Source: Gallionella sp. UBA4121
GTDB taxonomy: Bacteria; Pseudomonadota; Gammaproteobacteria; Burkholderiales; Gallionellaceae
Length of the DNA stretch: 18,172 nt
Direction of reading: 5' to 3'
Assembly (NCBI GenBank): GCA_002381565.1
Contig: DFWZ01000047.1
Location: 99,792 to 117,963, forward strand
The position numbers and the translations under genes were made by a program. Below the pieces are notes generated by a model, which had not been told where the DNA came from, searched no databases, and worked only from the letters and a program-made list of their open reading frames with translations. This document shows, piece after piece, positions 1 through 7,994 of the stretch. Position 1 is the first letter of the stretch; every line of letters begins with the position of its first letter.

Positions 1-633
1 TATGGCAGCTACGTGATGGAAAATGTGCTGTTCAAGATATCCTTCCCCGCCGAGTTCCATGCGCAGACTGCCTGTGAAGCGGCGGTGCGCCTGCATCCGC
101 AGGTATGCGGACGCTTGGCCGACATCAGCCGGATCGTCATCACCACTCACGAATCCGCCATCCGCATTATCTCCAAGGTAGGCCCGCTGGCGAATCCGGC
201 AGACCGCGACCACTGCCTCCAGTACATGGTCGCCGTGCCGCTGGCATTCGGCGATCTGGTGGCCGAACATTACGAGGACAGCTTCCACGCCGCGAATCCG
301 GTCATTGATGAGTTACGCGAGAAGATGGAGATCGTTGAGGATGCACGCTACAGCCGCGAATATCTGGAAGCGGACAAGCGCTCCATTGCCAACGCGATTG
401 AGGTATTTTTTGTAGATGGCACAAGCACCGGAAAAATAGCGGTGGAATATCCGATCGGACATCGCCGCCGCCGTGCCGAGGGCATCCCGGTGCTGGAGCA
501 GAAATTCCTCTCCAATCTGCGAACGCGCTTTCCCGAACATCGCAGCCAGCAGATCATGGCGCTGTGCCTAGATAAAGCGAAGCTGGAAGCGATGCCGGTC
601 AATTCATTCATGGAGCTGTTGACCATTAACTGA
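1..633 (+). CDS. prpD: 2-methylcitrate dehydratase PrpD, C-terminal part (5' end outside window)
   Basis: The frame is open from the first base (YGSYVMENVLFK...) and ends at TGA 631-633, leaving about 210 residues, the C-terminal part of a protein that normally has nearly 500. PrpD belongs to the MmgE/PrpD family and dehydrates 2-methylcitrate to 2-methylaconitate in the cytoplasmic methylcitrate cycle of propionate breakdown. The segments NVLFKISFPAEFHAQTA, GPLANPADRDHCLQYMVAV and the closing FLSNLRTRF fit the family. An internal GTG/ATG near base 13 could be mistaken for a start, but homology continues upstream, so the gene is cut by the window edge. prpE follows 59 bases later on the same strand, which supports a propionate operon. 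The family call rests on recognition of the sequence, not on a search. Confidence 0.9.
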   Translation, partial: YGSYVMENVLFKISFPAEFHAQTACEAAVRLHPQVCGRLADISRIVITTHESAIRIISKVGPLANPADRDHCLQYMVAVPLAFGDLVAEHYEDSFHAANPVIDELREKMEIVEDARYSREYLEADKRSIANAIEVFFVDGTSTGKIAVEYPIGHRRRRAEGIPVLEQKFLSNLRTRFPEHRSQQIMALCLDKAKLEAMPVNSFMELLTIN

Positions 634-650
634 GCGTATTGTTTTGCTGG

Positions 651-670
651 ATTCCCGCCTGCGCGGGAAT
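651..670. repeat. dRS3-like palindromic repeat, copy 1
   Basis: This 20-bp element has the form ATTCCC-N8-GGGAAT. The arms are in fact 8-bp perfect inverted repeats (ATTCCCGC / GCGGGAAT) around the loop CTGC. The flanks are CTGG on the left and GCCGA on the right. It lies between prpD and prpE, 22 bases before the prpE start. The pattern equals the Neisseria dRS3 consensus as I remember it. A second copy with the reverse-complement loop lies at 8179-8198. It could form an RNA hairpin between the two genes. Confidence 0.85.
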
Positions 671-692
671 GCCGATAAAGGGAGGAATCGAG

Positions 693-2588
693 ATGAGCTA
701 CCAGGCAGAGTATGACCGTTCGATGAATGATGCTGAGGGCTTCTGGCGCGAACAAGCAGAGTCGCTGGAATGGTTCAATTTCCCGGAGCAGATTCTGACG
801 ACAGACGCCGATGGCCTGGGGTACTGGTTTAGCGATGGCGAGATGAATACCGCCTACATGGCGCTGGATCACCATGTGAACAACGGGCGCGGCGATCAGA
901 CAGCACTCATTTTCGACTCCCCCGTCACCGATACCAAGACACGCTACAGCTATTCAGAACTCACCGACCTGGTCGCGCGCACCGCCGGAATGCTGGCCGC
1001 TCTTGGCGTGGTTAAAGGCGACCGCGTTATCATCTACATGCCGATGATTCCGGAAGCGGTGATCGCGATGCTGGCGGTGGCGCGCCTGGGTGCAATCCAC
1101 TCCGTGGTGTTCGGCGGTTTTGCGCCGCCCGAACTGGCGTTGCGCATCGATGACGCCACGCCTCGCGTCATCCTGTCTGCTTCCTGCGGCATCGAAATCC
1201 GCCGCATCGTCGAATACAAACCGCTGCTCGACCGCGCCATCGACCTTGCCTCGCACAAACCGCAAAACTGCGTTATTTTTCAGCGTCCGCAATGCACGGC
1301 CTCCCTGATTGAAGGGCGCGATCACGACTGGACGTCATTGCTGGCGACGGCCCATGCAGTCGGCTGCACGCCTGTTTTGGGCAGCGATCCGCTATATATC
1401 CTCTACACCTCCGGCACCACCGGCAAGCCCAAGGGCGTATTGCGCGAGAACGGCGGCCACGCGGTGGCGCTCAAGTACAGCATGAAGGCCATATACAACG
1501 TCGAGGTGGGCGATGTATTCTGGGCCTCCTCTGACGTGGGCTGGGTAGTCGGTCATTCCTATATCGTCTACGGCCCGCTGCTGCAAGGCTGTACCACCGT
1601 TGTTTATGAGGGTAAGCCCATCATGACACCGGATGCCGGAGCGCTGTGGCGCGTCTGTGCCGAATATGGCGTGAAGGCGCTGTTCACGGCACCGACCGCA
1701 TTCCGCGCCGTAAAGAAGGAAGACCCGCAAGCGCTGCTGATGAAGCAATACGGCCTGAGCCGTTTGCAGACCATCTTTTCCGCCGGCGAGCGACTCGATG
1801 CGCCGACCGAAACCTGGCTTAGCGATCACAGCGGCAAGCCTGTGGTGGATCACTGGTGGCAGACCGAGACCGGCTGGGCGATCACCGCCAACCTGCAAGG
1901 CATCGAGCCCATGCCGATCAAGCCGGGCTCTTCCACCAAACCTGTACCCGGCTTCAACGTACAGATTCTGGACGAACACGGAGAGCCGGTGCCTCGCGGC
2001 ACGCAGGGTTACATCGCGCTCAAGCTGCCGCTGCCACCCGCTTGTCTGAACCATATCTGGGGCGATGCGAACCGGTTCCGCGAGGGCTATCTTGCTTTCC
2101 TGCCCGGCTACTACACCAGCGGCGACGGAGGCTACATCGACGCGGACGGTTATGTATTCGTGATGGGGCGCGTGGACGACGTGATCAATGTTGCAGGGCA
2201 CAGGCTGTCCACCGGCGAGATCGAGGAAGTGATCGCCACCCATCCTGCGATTGCGGAATGCGCGGTCATCGCACGCGATGATGAAATCAAGGGGCAGAAG
2301 CCGATGGGACTGGTGGTGCTCAAAACCGGTGTAACCATCCTGGAGACCGACCTGCAACAGCAACTGATCAAGCTCGTGCGCGACAATATCGGCGCACTCA
2401 CCTGCTACAGGGACACGGTCATCCTCGCGCGCCTGCCCAAGACGCGCTCCGGCAAGACCCTGCGCAAGACCCTGTGTCAGATCGTCAACGGACAGAAGTA
2501 CACCGTGCCATCCACCATCGACGATACGGGCGTGATTCCGGAAATCATCGAGGTGCTGCGCAGCAAAGGCTACTCAATTATGTTTTAA
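693..2588 (+). CDS. prpE: Propionyl-CoA synthetase PrpE
   Basis: A 631-residue acyl-CoA synthetase of the ANL superfamily that activates propionate with ATP and CoA to propionyl-CoA through an acyl-adenylate. The AMP-binding P-loop motif YTSGTTGKPKGV lies at about residues 238-249. WWQTETGW follows at about 388-395 and the hinge/ribose region YYTSGDGGYID at about 473-483. The C-terminal LPKTRSGK ends in the expected catalytic, acetylation-prone Lys588. The frame is open from 639, but those codons translate the upstream repeat. ATG 693 follows a strong AAAGGGAGG ribosome site and begins with MSYQAEYDRS, normal for this family, so I chose it. AcsA is the main alternative; the neighbouring prpD and the shorter N-terminus favour PrpE. 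The 3' end overlaps the convergent downstream gene by 11 bases. Confidence 0.92.
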   Translation: MSYQAEYDRSMNDAEGFWREQAESLEWFNFPEQILTTDADGLGYWFSDGEMNTAYMALDHHVNNGRGDQTALIFDSPVTDTKTRYSYSELTDLVARTAGMLAALGVVKGDRVIIYMPMIPEAVIAMLAVARLGAIHSVVFGGFAPPELALRIDDATPRVILSASCGIEIRRIVEYKPLLDRAIDLASHKPQNCVIFQRPQCTASLIEGRDHDWTSLLATAHAVGCTPVLGSDPLYILYTSGTTGKPKGVLRENGGHAVALKYSMKAIYNVEVGDVFWASSDVGWVVGHSYIVYGPLLQGCTTVVYEGKPIMTPDAGALWRVCAEYGVKALFTAPTAFRAVKKEDPQALLMKQYGLSRLQTIFSAGERLDAPTETWLSDHSGKPVVDHWWQTETGWAITANLQGIEPMPIKPGSSTKPVPGFNVQILDEHGEPVPRGTQGYIALKLPLPPACLNHIWGDANRFREGYLAFLPGYYTSGDGGYIDADGYVFVMGRVDDVINVAGHRLSTGEIEEVIATHPAIAECAVIARDDEIKGQKPMGLVVLKTGVTILETDLQQQLIKLVRDNIGALTCYRDTVILARLPKTRSGKTLRKTLCQIVNGQKYTVPSTIDDTGVIPEIIEVLRSKGYSIMF

Positions 2589-3702
2589 AGGGGCTCCGCA
2601 CATTCAGTGAGTCCACATATTCAGAAACAGCATCGGCCTCGCGCTGCAAATAATTTTCGACAGCCTGGGCGAACTGAGGATGTGCCAGCCAATGTACCGA
2701 GCGCGTGGTCACCGGCAGAAACCCGCGCGCCAGTTTGTGCTCGCCTTGCGCACCACCTTCAAATGTTTTGATGTTGTGCGCGATGCAATACTCGATCGCC
2801 TGATAGTAGCAAGTCTCGAAATGCAGCCCCGAGTGAAATTCGAACGTGCCCCAGGAGCGCCCGTACATAGCCTCCGCAGTCACATAATTCAGTGCGGCAG
2901 CGATAGGCACACCTTCGCGCGACGCTATTACCAGCAAAGTGTTTTCCGGCATCGAGACCCCGATGCGTTGGAAAAAATCTTCATTCAACTGGTGTGGCGA
3001 ATTGTGCAGTTGCAGGGTATGTAAATAACACGAGGCGAAGAAGGCCCACTGAGCCTGGGTCGCGTTCTCGCCTGGTACGCATTGCAATTCTATGCCGGCA
3101 TCCATCACCCGTCGCCGCTCCTGCTTGATGCGCTTGCGCTTGTCACGGCTCAACGTGGCCAGAAAATCGTCAAAATTTCGATAGCCCGAATTCTTCCAGT
3201 GGAACTGCACATCCTGACGCAACATCATCCCTTGTGCTTGCGCTTCATGCGCATCGGCTTCATTCAGAAACAAACAATGCAGTGAAGAGACACCCGTATC
3301 CTTCGCATAAGTCAACGCAGAACTCAGCAACAACCGCCTGACTTCATCCAGTTCTGCCAGCAGGCGCCGCCCGCTCACCGGCGTGAATGGCACCGTGCAT
3401 ACCAGCTTCGGGTAATAACGCAGGCCGTGCTGTCGATAAGCATCGGCCCACGCAAAATCGAATACATGCTCGCCATAGGAATTCATCTTCAGGTAAAGCG
3501 GCATTGCGCCAACCAGCCTGTCGTCCTGCCACAAGGTGAGAAATTGCGACTTCCAGCCGAACTGCGGGGCGGCACAGCCGCTTTCCTGCAGCGCATAAAA
3601 GAAGGCATGCGACAGAAGCGGGTCATCTTTTGCCAGCGCATCCCAATCCGCAGCGGAAATATCCGCAAGGTTTTCGATGATTCTGAGTGTGTGCTGATTC
3701 AT
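2578..3702 (-). CDS. GNAT/FemAB-like protein (DUF482, 'peptidogalycan biosynthesis' family)
   Basis: A 374-residue protein recognised as the PF04339-type FemAB-like / COG3146 family, a GNAT-fold group with no firmly assigned reaction. Visible landmarks are the N-terminal SHAFFYALQESGCA (about residues 31-44), the basic stretch SRDKRKRIKQERRRV (about 185-199), and the C-terminal KTFEGGAQGEHKLARGF typical of the family, followed by HWLAHPQF. No signal peptide or membrane segment is evident, so it is probably cytoplasmic. The ATG at 3702 has no clear Shine-Dalgarno, but the reading starts in good family register. It converges on prpE and their 3' ends overlap by 11 bases. It lies 133 bases downstream of tolC on the same strand. 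Its substrate cannot be read from the sequence. Confidence 0.8.
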   Translation of the reverse strand: MNQHTLRIIENLADISAADWDALAKDDPLLSHAFFYALQESGCAAPQFGWKSQFLTLWQDDRLVGAMPLYLKMNSYGEHVFDFAWADAYRQHGLRYYPKLVCTVPFTPVSGRRLLAELDEVRRLLLSSALTYAKDTGVSSLHCLFLNEADAHEAQAQGMMLRQDVQFHWKNSGYRNFDDFLATLSRDKRKRIKQERRRVMDAGIELQCVPGENATQAQWAFFASCYLHTLQLHNSPHQLNEDFFQRIGVSMPENTLLVIASREGVPIAAALNYVTAEAMYGRSWGTFEFHSGLHFETCYYQAIEYCIAHNIKTFEGGAQGEHKLARGFLPVTTRSVHWLAHPQFAQAVENYLQREADAVSEYVDSLNVRSPFKT

Positions 3703-3756
3703 GCTGTAGCGGGGTTCATGCGGAATGCGCGATGATTGCGACCGATGGCCGATTCA

Positions 3757-3773
3757 GCATGCGTTCGGCATGC
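3757..3773. other. Short GCATGC hairpin between tolC and the FemAB-like gene
   Basis: GCATGC-GTTCG-GCATGC gives a perfect 6-bp stem with a 5-base loop in the 133-base gap downstream of tolC. No T-run follows it on the minus strand, so it is a poor intrinsic terminator. It may be an RNA processing or attenuating hairpin, or chance. I see no other feature in this gap. Confidence 0.3.
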
Positions 3774-3835
3774 AAATAATGACCCAGCACGATGAGAGAC
3801 CGGGCCATTGTTGATTCAACTGAGATTTTTTGGAA

Positions 3836-5161
3836 TTAATGAAGCGCCTGATTGACCTTCGCCAGTTCCGCTTCGTCCAGCTCGCCCACCGATGCCTTGA
3901 GGCGCAACTCGCTCAGCAGGAAATTGTATTCGGCCTGATACAAATCACGACGGGTCGAATAAAGCTGCTGCTGTGCGTTCAGCACGTCGAGGTTGGTTCG
4001 AACGCCCACTTCCTGACCCAGCTTGCTGGCTTCCAGCACACTTTCGCTGGAAACAAGCGCCTGCTGCAAAGCCTGTACCTGGGCAATACCGCTCACCACA
4101 CCGAGGTAGGACTGACGGGTCTGCTGTGCGACGCTGCGGCGTGCATTTTCCAGATCCTGGCGGGCGCGCTCGCGATTGGCTTCAGCTTCGCGCCACTTGG
4201 AATTTATCGCGCCACCCTGAAAAATCGGCACATTGAGTTGTACGCCTATGCTCTTATTGGTGCTGTCGATTCCCACACCGAAACTGCTGCCGTTGGCATT
4301 GCTTGTCGAGTAATTCGCCACCAGATCCACGGTCGGCAAGTGTCCGCCGCGATTCTTCTCCACTTCTTTCTCGGCCAGCTCGACTGCGGCATGAGCAATA
4401 ACAAGCTGAGGACTATTCAGCTGTGCGTTACCCACCCACTTTTCCATATCGGCAGGCAATGGCGCATCCAGCCTGAACCGGGGGCCCAGCGGTTTAAGAT
4501 TCTGCGGCAGCTCATTGATCAGTTGCTGCAACGCGCTGCGCTTGATTTCCAGGTTATTCTGCGCAGAAATCTCCTGCGCATAGGTCAGATCGTGGCGCGC
4601 CTGCGCCTCATGGGTATCGGTAATCGTGGCCGAGCCGACTTCAAAATTCCGCTTGGCCTGAGCCAGTTGCTCAGTAATGGCGGTCTTTTGCGCTTCGGCA
4701 AGCTGCACGCTGTCCTGGGCGATCAGCACATCGAAGTAGGCCTGAGCTGTGCGCAGCACCAAATCCTGTTCGGCGATTTTCAGTTGCGCGTCGGTTTGCA
4801 CGACCTGCAACTCAGCCTCGGAATAGGCTACCCAGTTTTGCTGGCGATACAGCGGCTGCACCAGCGTCACGCCATAGCCTTTGCTGTTATAACGGTAGGT
4901 GCCTCCCGCAAATGGAAACGCGCCCTTGTATTGCGTCGTCAGATCATTCATCGTGGTGTTTGCATTAAGATTGATGGTCGGCAGCAGCAGCGCACGACCT
5001 TGCGGCAACTTTTCCCGGCCGGCCTGCTGCGTGGCGCGCGCGGCAGCAATCACAGGATCGTTGCTCTGTGCGCTGCGAAAAACATCCAGCAGGTCAGTCG
5101 CCTGCGCCCCGCCGGCGGCTAGCGCCATAGCCAGAAATAATATGTGTGGTTCAATTTTCAT
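3836..5161 (-). CDS. tolC: TolC-family outer membrane efflux channel
   Basis: A 441-residue outer-membrane factor that forms the trimeric exit duct of type I secretion and RND/MFS efflux pumps. The first 21 residues (MKIEPHILFLAMALAAGGAQA) form a signal peptide with a likely cleavage after AQA. Two related halves follow, each rich in long Ala/Gln/Glu helices: YFDVLIAQDSVQLAEAQK and FEVGSATITDTHEAQARHD in the first, SYLGVVSGIAQVQALQQAL and GVRTNLDVLNAQQQLYSTRRDLYQAEY in the second. The G-T-x-D/L-DVLNAQ repeat is a TolC hallmark. The frame could open at GTG 5203, but ATG 5161 directly precedes the signal peptide and is preferred. It lies 66 bases downstream of pcm on the same strand, a common betaproteobacterial order, so the two may be co-transcribed. 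No inner-membrane pump partner is in the window. Confidence 0.88.
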   Translation of the reverse strand: MKIEPHILFLAMALAAGGAQATDLLDVFRSAQSNDPVIAAARATQQAGREKLPQGRALLLPTINLNANTTMNDLTTQYKGAFPFAGGTYRYNSKGYGVTLVQPLYRQQNWVAYSEAELQVVQTDAQLKIAEQDLVLRTAQAYFDVLIAQDSVQLAEAQKTAITEQLAQAKRNFEVGSATITDTHEAQARHDLTYAQEISAQNNLEIKRSALQQLINELPQNLKPLGPRFRLDAPLPADMEKWVGNAQLNSPQLVIAHAAVELAEKEVEKNRGGHLPTVDLVANYSTSNANGSSFGVGIDSTNKSIGVQLNVPIFQGGAINSKWREAEANRERARQDLENARRSVAQQTRQSYLGVVSGIAQVQALQQALVSSESVLEASKLGQEVGVRTNLDVLNAQQQLYSTRRDLYQAEYNFLLSELRLKASVGELDEAELAKVNQALH

Positions 5162-5188
5162 CGGGTTCACGCATTCTTTATTAGATTT

Positions 5189-5202
5189 TGCTAATATTAG
5201 CA
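5189..5202. promoter_or_regulatory. 14-bp perfect palindrome upstream of tolC
   Basis: TGCTAATATTAGCA is its own reverse complement over all 14 bases. It lies in the 66-base pcm-tolC gap, 27 bases before the tolC ATG. Its form and position suit a repressor operator for tolC, but I do not recognise the regulator. No convincing -35/-10 pair could be placed around it. Confidence 0.4.
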
Positions 5203-5227
5203 CAAGTGCCGCGCAATCGAAAAAATC

Positions 5228-5884
5228 TCAAAACACGAACCGGGCGGGGTGTTGCGCATTTTGCAGCGGCGCAACGCAAGTTTCCATGATATTGACGGTT
5301 TCGTAGATGTCAGGCGCAACACGGGTAATCAGTTTTGCCTCCATCACAGGGGCTTCGCCAACGATCGCAAACAGGCGACCGCCGATGTTCAGGCTGCTTT
5401 GAAAGGCTTCCGGCAACACGGGCGTGGAACCTGTCAGCACGATCACGTCGTATTTTGTACCGTTTCCCCAGCCGCGAGACGCATCACCGATTTCCAGCGT
5501 GACATTGTCGCGATGATAGGAACTCAGGTGCAACTTTGCCATCGCACTCAGGGCCGGTTCTATCTCGACCGAGGTGACATGTCCCGCCAGGGAAGACAGC
5601 AACGCGGTCAGATAGCCGCTGCCAGTGCCGACTTCCAGAACCTGGTCGCGGCGATTAAGATGCAGCTCCTGTATCGCGCGCGCCTCCAGCTTGGGCTGCC
5701 ACATGGATACCCCGTAACCTAACGGTATTTCCATATCCATAAAAGCCATTGCCTTTTTATCCTCGGGCACGAAATGCTCGCGGCGAACGTGATGGAGCAG
5801 TTCCAGAATCCGCGCGTCCAATACATCACATGGACGAATTTGCTGTTCAATCATATTGAAGCGTGCCTGTTCCATATTCTGCAT
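5228..5884 (-). CDS. pcm: Protein-L-isoaspartate O-methyltransferase family protein (Pcm)
   Basis: A 218-residue class I SAM-dependent methyltransferase of the PCMT family, which methylates isoaspartyl residues in aged proteins in the cytosol. The N-terminal MIEQQIRPCDVLD and RREHFVPED (about residues 34-42) are typical of the family. MEIPLGYGVSMWQPKLEAR replaces the usual substrate-loop region. Motif I, LEVGTGSGYLTALLS, lies at about 83-97 and VTSVEIEP at about 102-109. The segment normally reading GSGQTISQP is GYGVSMWQP here, a divergence shared by many betaproteobacterial copies next to tolC, so isoaspartyl activity is not certain. ATG 5884 has a GGAA ribosome site about 8 bases upstream and is preferred over the next ATG three codons later. 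It is divergent from thiC. Confidence 0.8.
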   Translation of the reverse strand: MQNMEQARFNMIEQQIRPCDVLDARILELLHHVRREHFVPEDKKAMAFMDMEIPLGYGVSMWQPKLEARAIQELHLNRRDQVLEVGTGSGYLTALLSSLAGHVTSVEIEPALSAMAKLHLSSYHRDNVTLEIGDASRGWGNGTKYDVIVLTGSTPVLPEAFQSSLNIGGRLFAIVGEAPVMEAKLITRVAPDIYETVNIMETCVAPLQNAQHPARFVF

Positions 5885-5920
5885 GTGATTTCCATCAGGT
5901 AAATTTAGGTATTATCTGGC

Positions 5921-5950
5921 AGTATAACAACACACACCCATCATACTCAA
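5921..5950 (-). promoter_or_regulatory. Predicted sigma-70 promoter of pcm(-tolC)
   Basis: On the minus strand, TTGAGT (bases 5945-5950) and TATACT (5921-5926) are separated by 18 bases. They sit about 37 bases upstream of the pcm ATG. They match the sigma-70 consensus at 4/6 and 5/6. Predicted from sequence only. Confidence 0.45.
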
Positions 5951-6002
5951 CCTAACTGCAACAGCCGGGTTGCTTTTCCCCTACTTTTCCAGTACCTTGC
6001 GC

Positions 6003-6122
6003 AACTCGCTAGGGGTCTTCGTCTGCTGCGCAGCGAAGTGAGATACACCCTTTGAACCTGTACGGGTCATGCCGTCGTAGGGAAGCATCTGCCGATGCTT
6101 CTTGATTTTTTAGGAGCATCAA
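6003..6122 (+). promoter_or_regulatory. TPP riboswitch (THI element) with Shine-Dalgarno-sequestering platform
   Basis: The leader of thiC carries the conserved thi-box series. AGGGG lies at 6011-6015, followed by the CTTCG/CGAAG arm, TGAGA at about 6039-6043, ACCCTTTGAACCTG at about 6047-6060, and GTCATGCCGTCGTAGGGA ending at 6083. This is a thiamin-pyrophosphate aptamer. Its 3' edge (6081-6089) can pair over nine bases with 6094-6102. Those same bases 6094-6102 can instead pair over nine bases with AGGAGCATC at 6112-6120, burying the thiC ribosome site AGGAG. The two helices exclude each other. Ligand binding that holds the aptamer end should therefore free 6094-6102 to block translation. 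The outer P1 helix looks short. The expression platform is my inference from base pairing. Confidence 0.9.
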
Positions 6123-7994
6123 ATGAACGCCAATATCAAATTCACAGCCGAAGCCGCGCAAGTAGATGCCGCAGCGATCAAGCCACTACCCAACTCTCGC
6201 AAAATATATGTGCAAGGCAGCCGTCCTGACCTGCTCGTGCCGATGCGCGAAATCTCACAGGCCGACACACCGGATGGCATGGGCGCGGAAATAAATGCGC
6301 CTATCTACGTCTATGACTGTTCCGGCCCTTATACCGACCCTTCAGTCAAAATCGATATCCGCTCAGGGTTAGCCGCGATGCGCGAAGCCTGGATCGTCGA
6401 ACGCGATGACACCGAGGCACTGCCAAAGCTGACTTCTGATTACGGCCAGCAGCGCCTGGAGGCCCCTGAATTAGCCGATATGCGCTTCAACCTGAGCCGC
6501 GCACCGCGCCGCGCGAAAGCAGGTAAAAACGTCACCCAGATGCACTATGCGCGAGTTGGCATCGTCACGCCGGAAATGGAATACATCGCCATCAGGGAAA
6601 ATCAAAAAATCGACGGCATGTCCGAGATGATGCTCCGGCAACATCCGGGCGAGAATTTCGGCACATCCATGCCGAAAAAAATCACCCCTGAATTCGTGCG
6701 CGACGAAGTCGCCGCCGGTCGCGCCGTCATCACCGCGAATATCAACCACCCTGAACTTGAACCGATGATCATCGGCCGCAAGTTCCTGGTCAAAATCAAC
6801 GCCAACATCGGCAACTCGGCGTTAGGCTCCAGCATACAGGAAGAAGTCGAAAAGATGACCTGGGCGATCCGCTGGGGCGGCGATACGGTGATGGATCTGT
6901 CCACCGGCAAGCACATCCACGAAACCCGCGAATGGATCATCCGCAACTCGCCTGTGCCGATCGGCACGGTGCCGATTTATCAGGCGCTGGAAAAGGTGAA
7001 CGGCAAGGCCGAAGATCTGACCTGGGAAATCTTCAGGGACACCTTGATCGAACAGGCCGAGCAGGGCGTGGATTACTTCACCATCCATGCGGGCGTGCTG
7101 TTGCGTTATGTGCCGATGACCGCGAAGCGCATGACCGGCATCGTGTCGCGCGGCGGCTCCATCATGGCGAAGTGGTGTCTGGCGCATCATAAGGAGAGCT
7201 TCCTCTACACCCATTTCGAAGATATCTGCGAAATTATGAAAGCCTATGACGTCACCTTCAGTCTCGGCGATGGTCTGCGTCCAGGTTCGATATACGACGC
7301 CAACGATGAAGCGCAGCTGGCCGAGCTCAAAACACTGGGCGAACTCACCCAGGTTGCATGGAAACACGACGTGCAGGTGATGATCGAAGGCCCGGGCCAT
7401 GTGCCCATGCATCTGATCAAGGAGAACATGGACTTGCAGGCCAAGTGGTGCCACGATGCGCCTTTCTACACGCTGGGGCCGCTGACCATGGACATCGCCC
7501 CGGGTTACGATCACATCACCTCTGCTATCGGCGCTGCGATGATAGGCTGGTTCGGCACCGCGATGCTGTGCTATGTCACGCCCAAGGAGCATCTCGGTCT
7601 GCCCAACAAGGCCGACGTCAAGGAAGGCATCATCACCTACAAAATTGCCGCTCACGCAGCAGACCTTGCCAAGGGACATCCGGGCGCACAGGTTCGCGAC
7701 AATGCGCTGTCCAAGGCGCGTTTCGAATTCCGCTGGGACGACCAGTTCAACCTCGGGCTGGATCCTGACCGTGCGCGCGAATTTCACGATGAAACATTGC
7801 CCAAGGAGTCCGCCAAGGTCGCGCACTTCTGTTCCATGTGCGGCCCGCATTTCTGCTCGATGAAAATTTCCCAGGATGTCCGGGAGTTTGCCGCCAAGGA
7901 AGGCATTGCGGAAGCCGATGCGCTGAACAAGGGCATGGAACTGAAGGCAATTGAGTTCGTCACGAAGGGCAGCCAGCTCTACAGCAAATCCTGA
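6123..7994 (+). CDS. thiC: Phosphomethylpyrimidine synthase ThiC
   Basis: A 623-residue radical-SAM enzyme that rearranges 5-aminoimidazole ribotide to HMP phosphate, the pyrimidine half of thiamin, in the cytoplasm. The atypical C-terminal iron-sulfur motif CxxCxxxxC is intact (C570, C573, C578 in FCSMCGPHFCSMK). Other family landmarks are MHYARVGIVTPEMEYIAIREN, RAVITANINHPELEPMIIGR, NANIGNSA, TIHAGVLLRYVP and MIEGPGHVPMHLI. The length is normal for the bacterial form with the N-terminal extension. ATG 6123 follows TTAGGAGCATCAA, the ribosome site controlled by the TPP riboswitch. The stop codon overlaps the start of the next small gene by one base (TGATG), so translation is probably coupled. 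Confidence 0.97.
   Translation: MNANIKFTAEAAQVDAAAIKPLPNSRKIYVQGSRPDLLVPMREISQADTPDGMGAEINAPIYVYDCSGPYTDPSVKIDIRSGLAAMREAWIVERDDTEALPKLTSDYGQQRLEAPELADMRFNLSRAPRRAKAGKNVTQMHYARVGIVTPEMEYIAIRENQKIDGMSEMMLRQHPGENFGTSMPKKITPEFVRDEVAAGRAVITANINHPELEPMIIGRKFLVKINANIGNSALGSSIQEEVEKMTWAIRWGGDTVMDLSTGKHIHETREWIIRNSPVPIGTVPIYQALEKVNGKAEDLTWEIFRDTLIEQAEQGVDYFTIHAGVLLRYVPMTAKRMTGIVSRGGSIMAKWCLAHHKESFLYTHFEDICEIMKAYDVTFSLGDGLRPGSIYDANDEAQLAELKTLGELTQVAWKHDVQVMIEGPGHVPMHLIKENMDLQAKWCHDAPFYTLGPLTMDIAPGYDHITSAIGAAMIGWFGTAMLCYVTPKEHLGLPNKADVKEGIITYKIAAHAADLAKGHPGAQVRDNALSKARFEFRWDDQFNLGLDPDRAREFHDETLPKESAKVAHFCSMCGPHFCSMKISQDVREFAAKEGIAEADALNKGMELKAIEFVTKGSQLYSKS

Noticed and set aside
639..692. Upstream extension of prpE starting at 639
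   Set aside because: These codons translate the dRS3-like repeat, and the strong ribosome site lies directly before ATG 693.
1392..2363. 323-codon minus-strand open frame inside prpE
   Set aside because: It is antisense to the conserved prpE coding region, with no recognisable domain and no ribosome site of note. The same reasoning removes the long antisense frames over thiC (6822-7850) and the TonB receptor (9233-10270).
3757..3773. GCATGC hairpin as a tolC terminator
   Set aside because: The stem is short and no T-run follows on the minus strand; kept only as a low-confidence hairpin.
3830..5122. 430-codon plus-strand open frame opposite tolC
   Set aside because: It is the antisense shadow of a well-recognised TolC gene; its translation shows no family pattern and is rich in residues expected from reading a GC-biased gene backwards.
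6080..6111. Hairpin plus T-run after the TPP aptamer taken as an intrinsic terminator
   Set aside because: Its 5' arm is the aptamer's own 3' edge, so it should form when TPP is absent, the opposite of an OFF switch. Five bases with G and A also break the link to the T-run. The antisequester reading fits better, though partial termination cannot be excluded.
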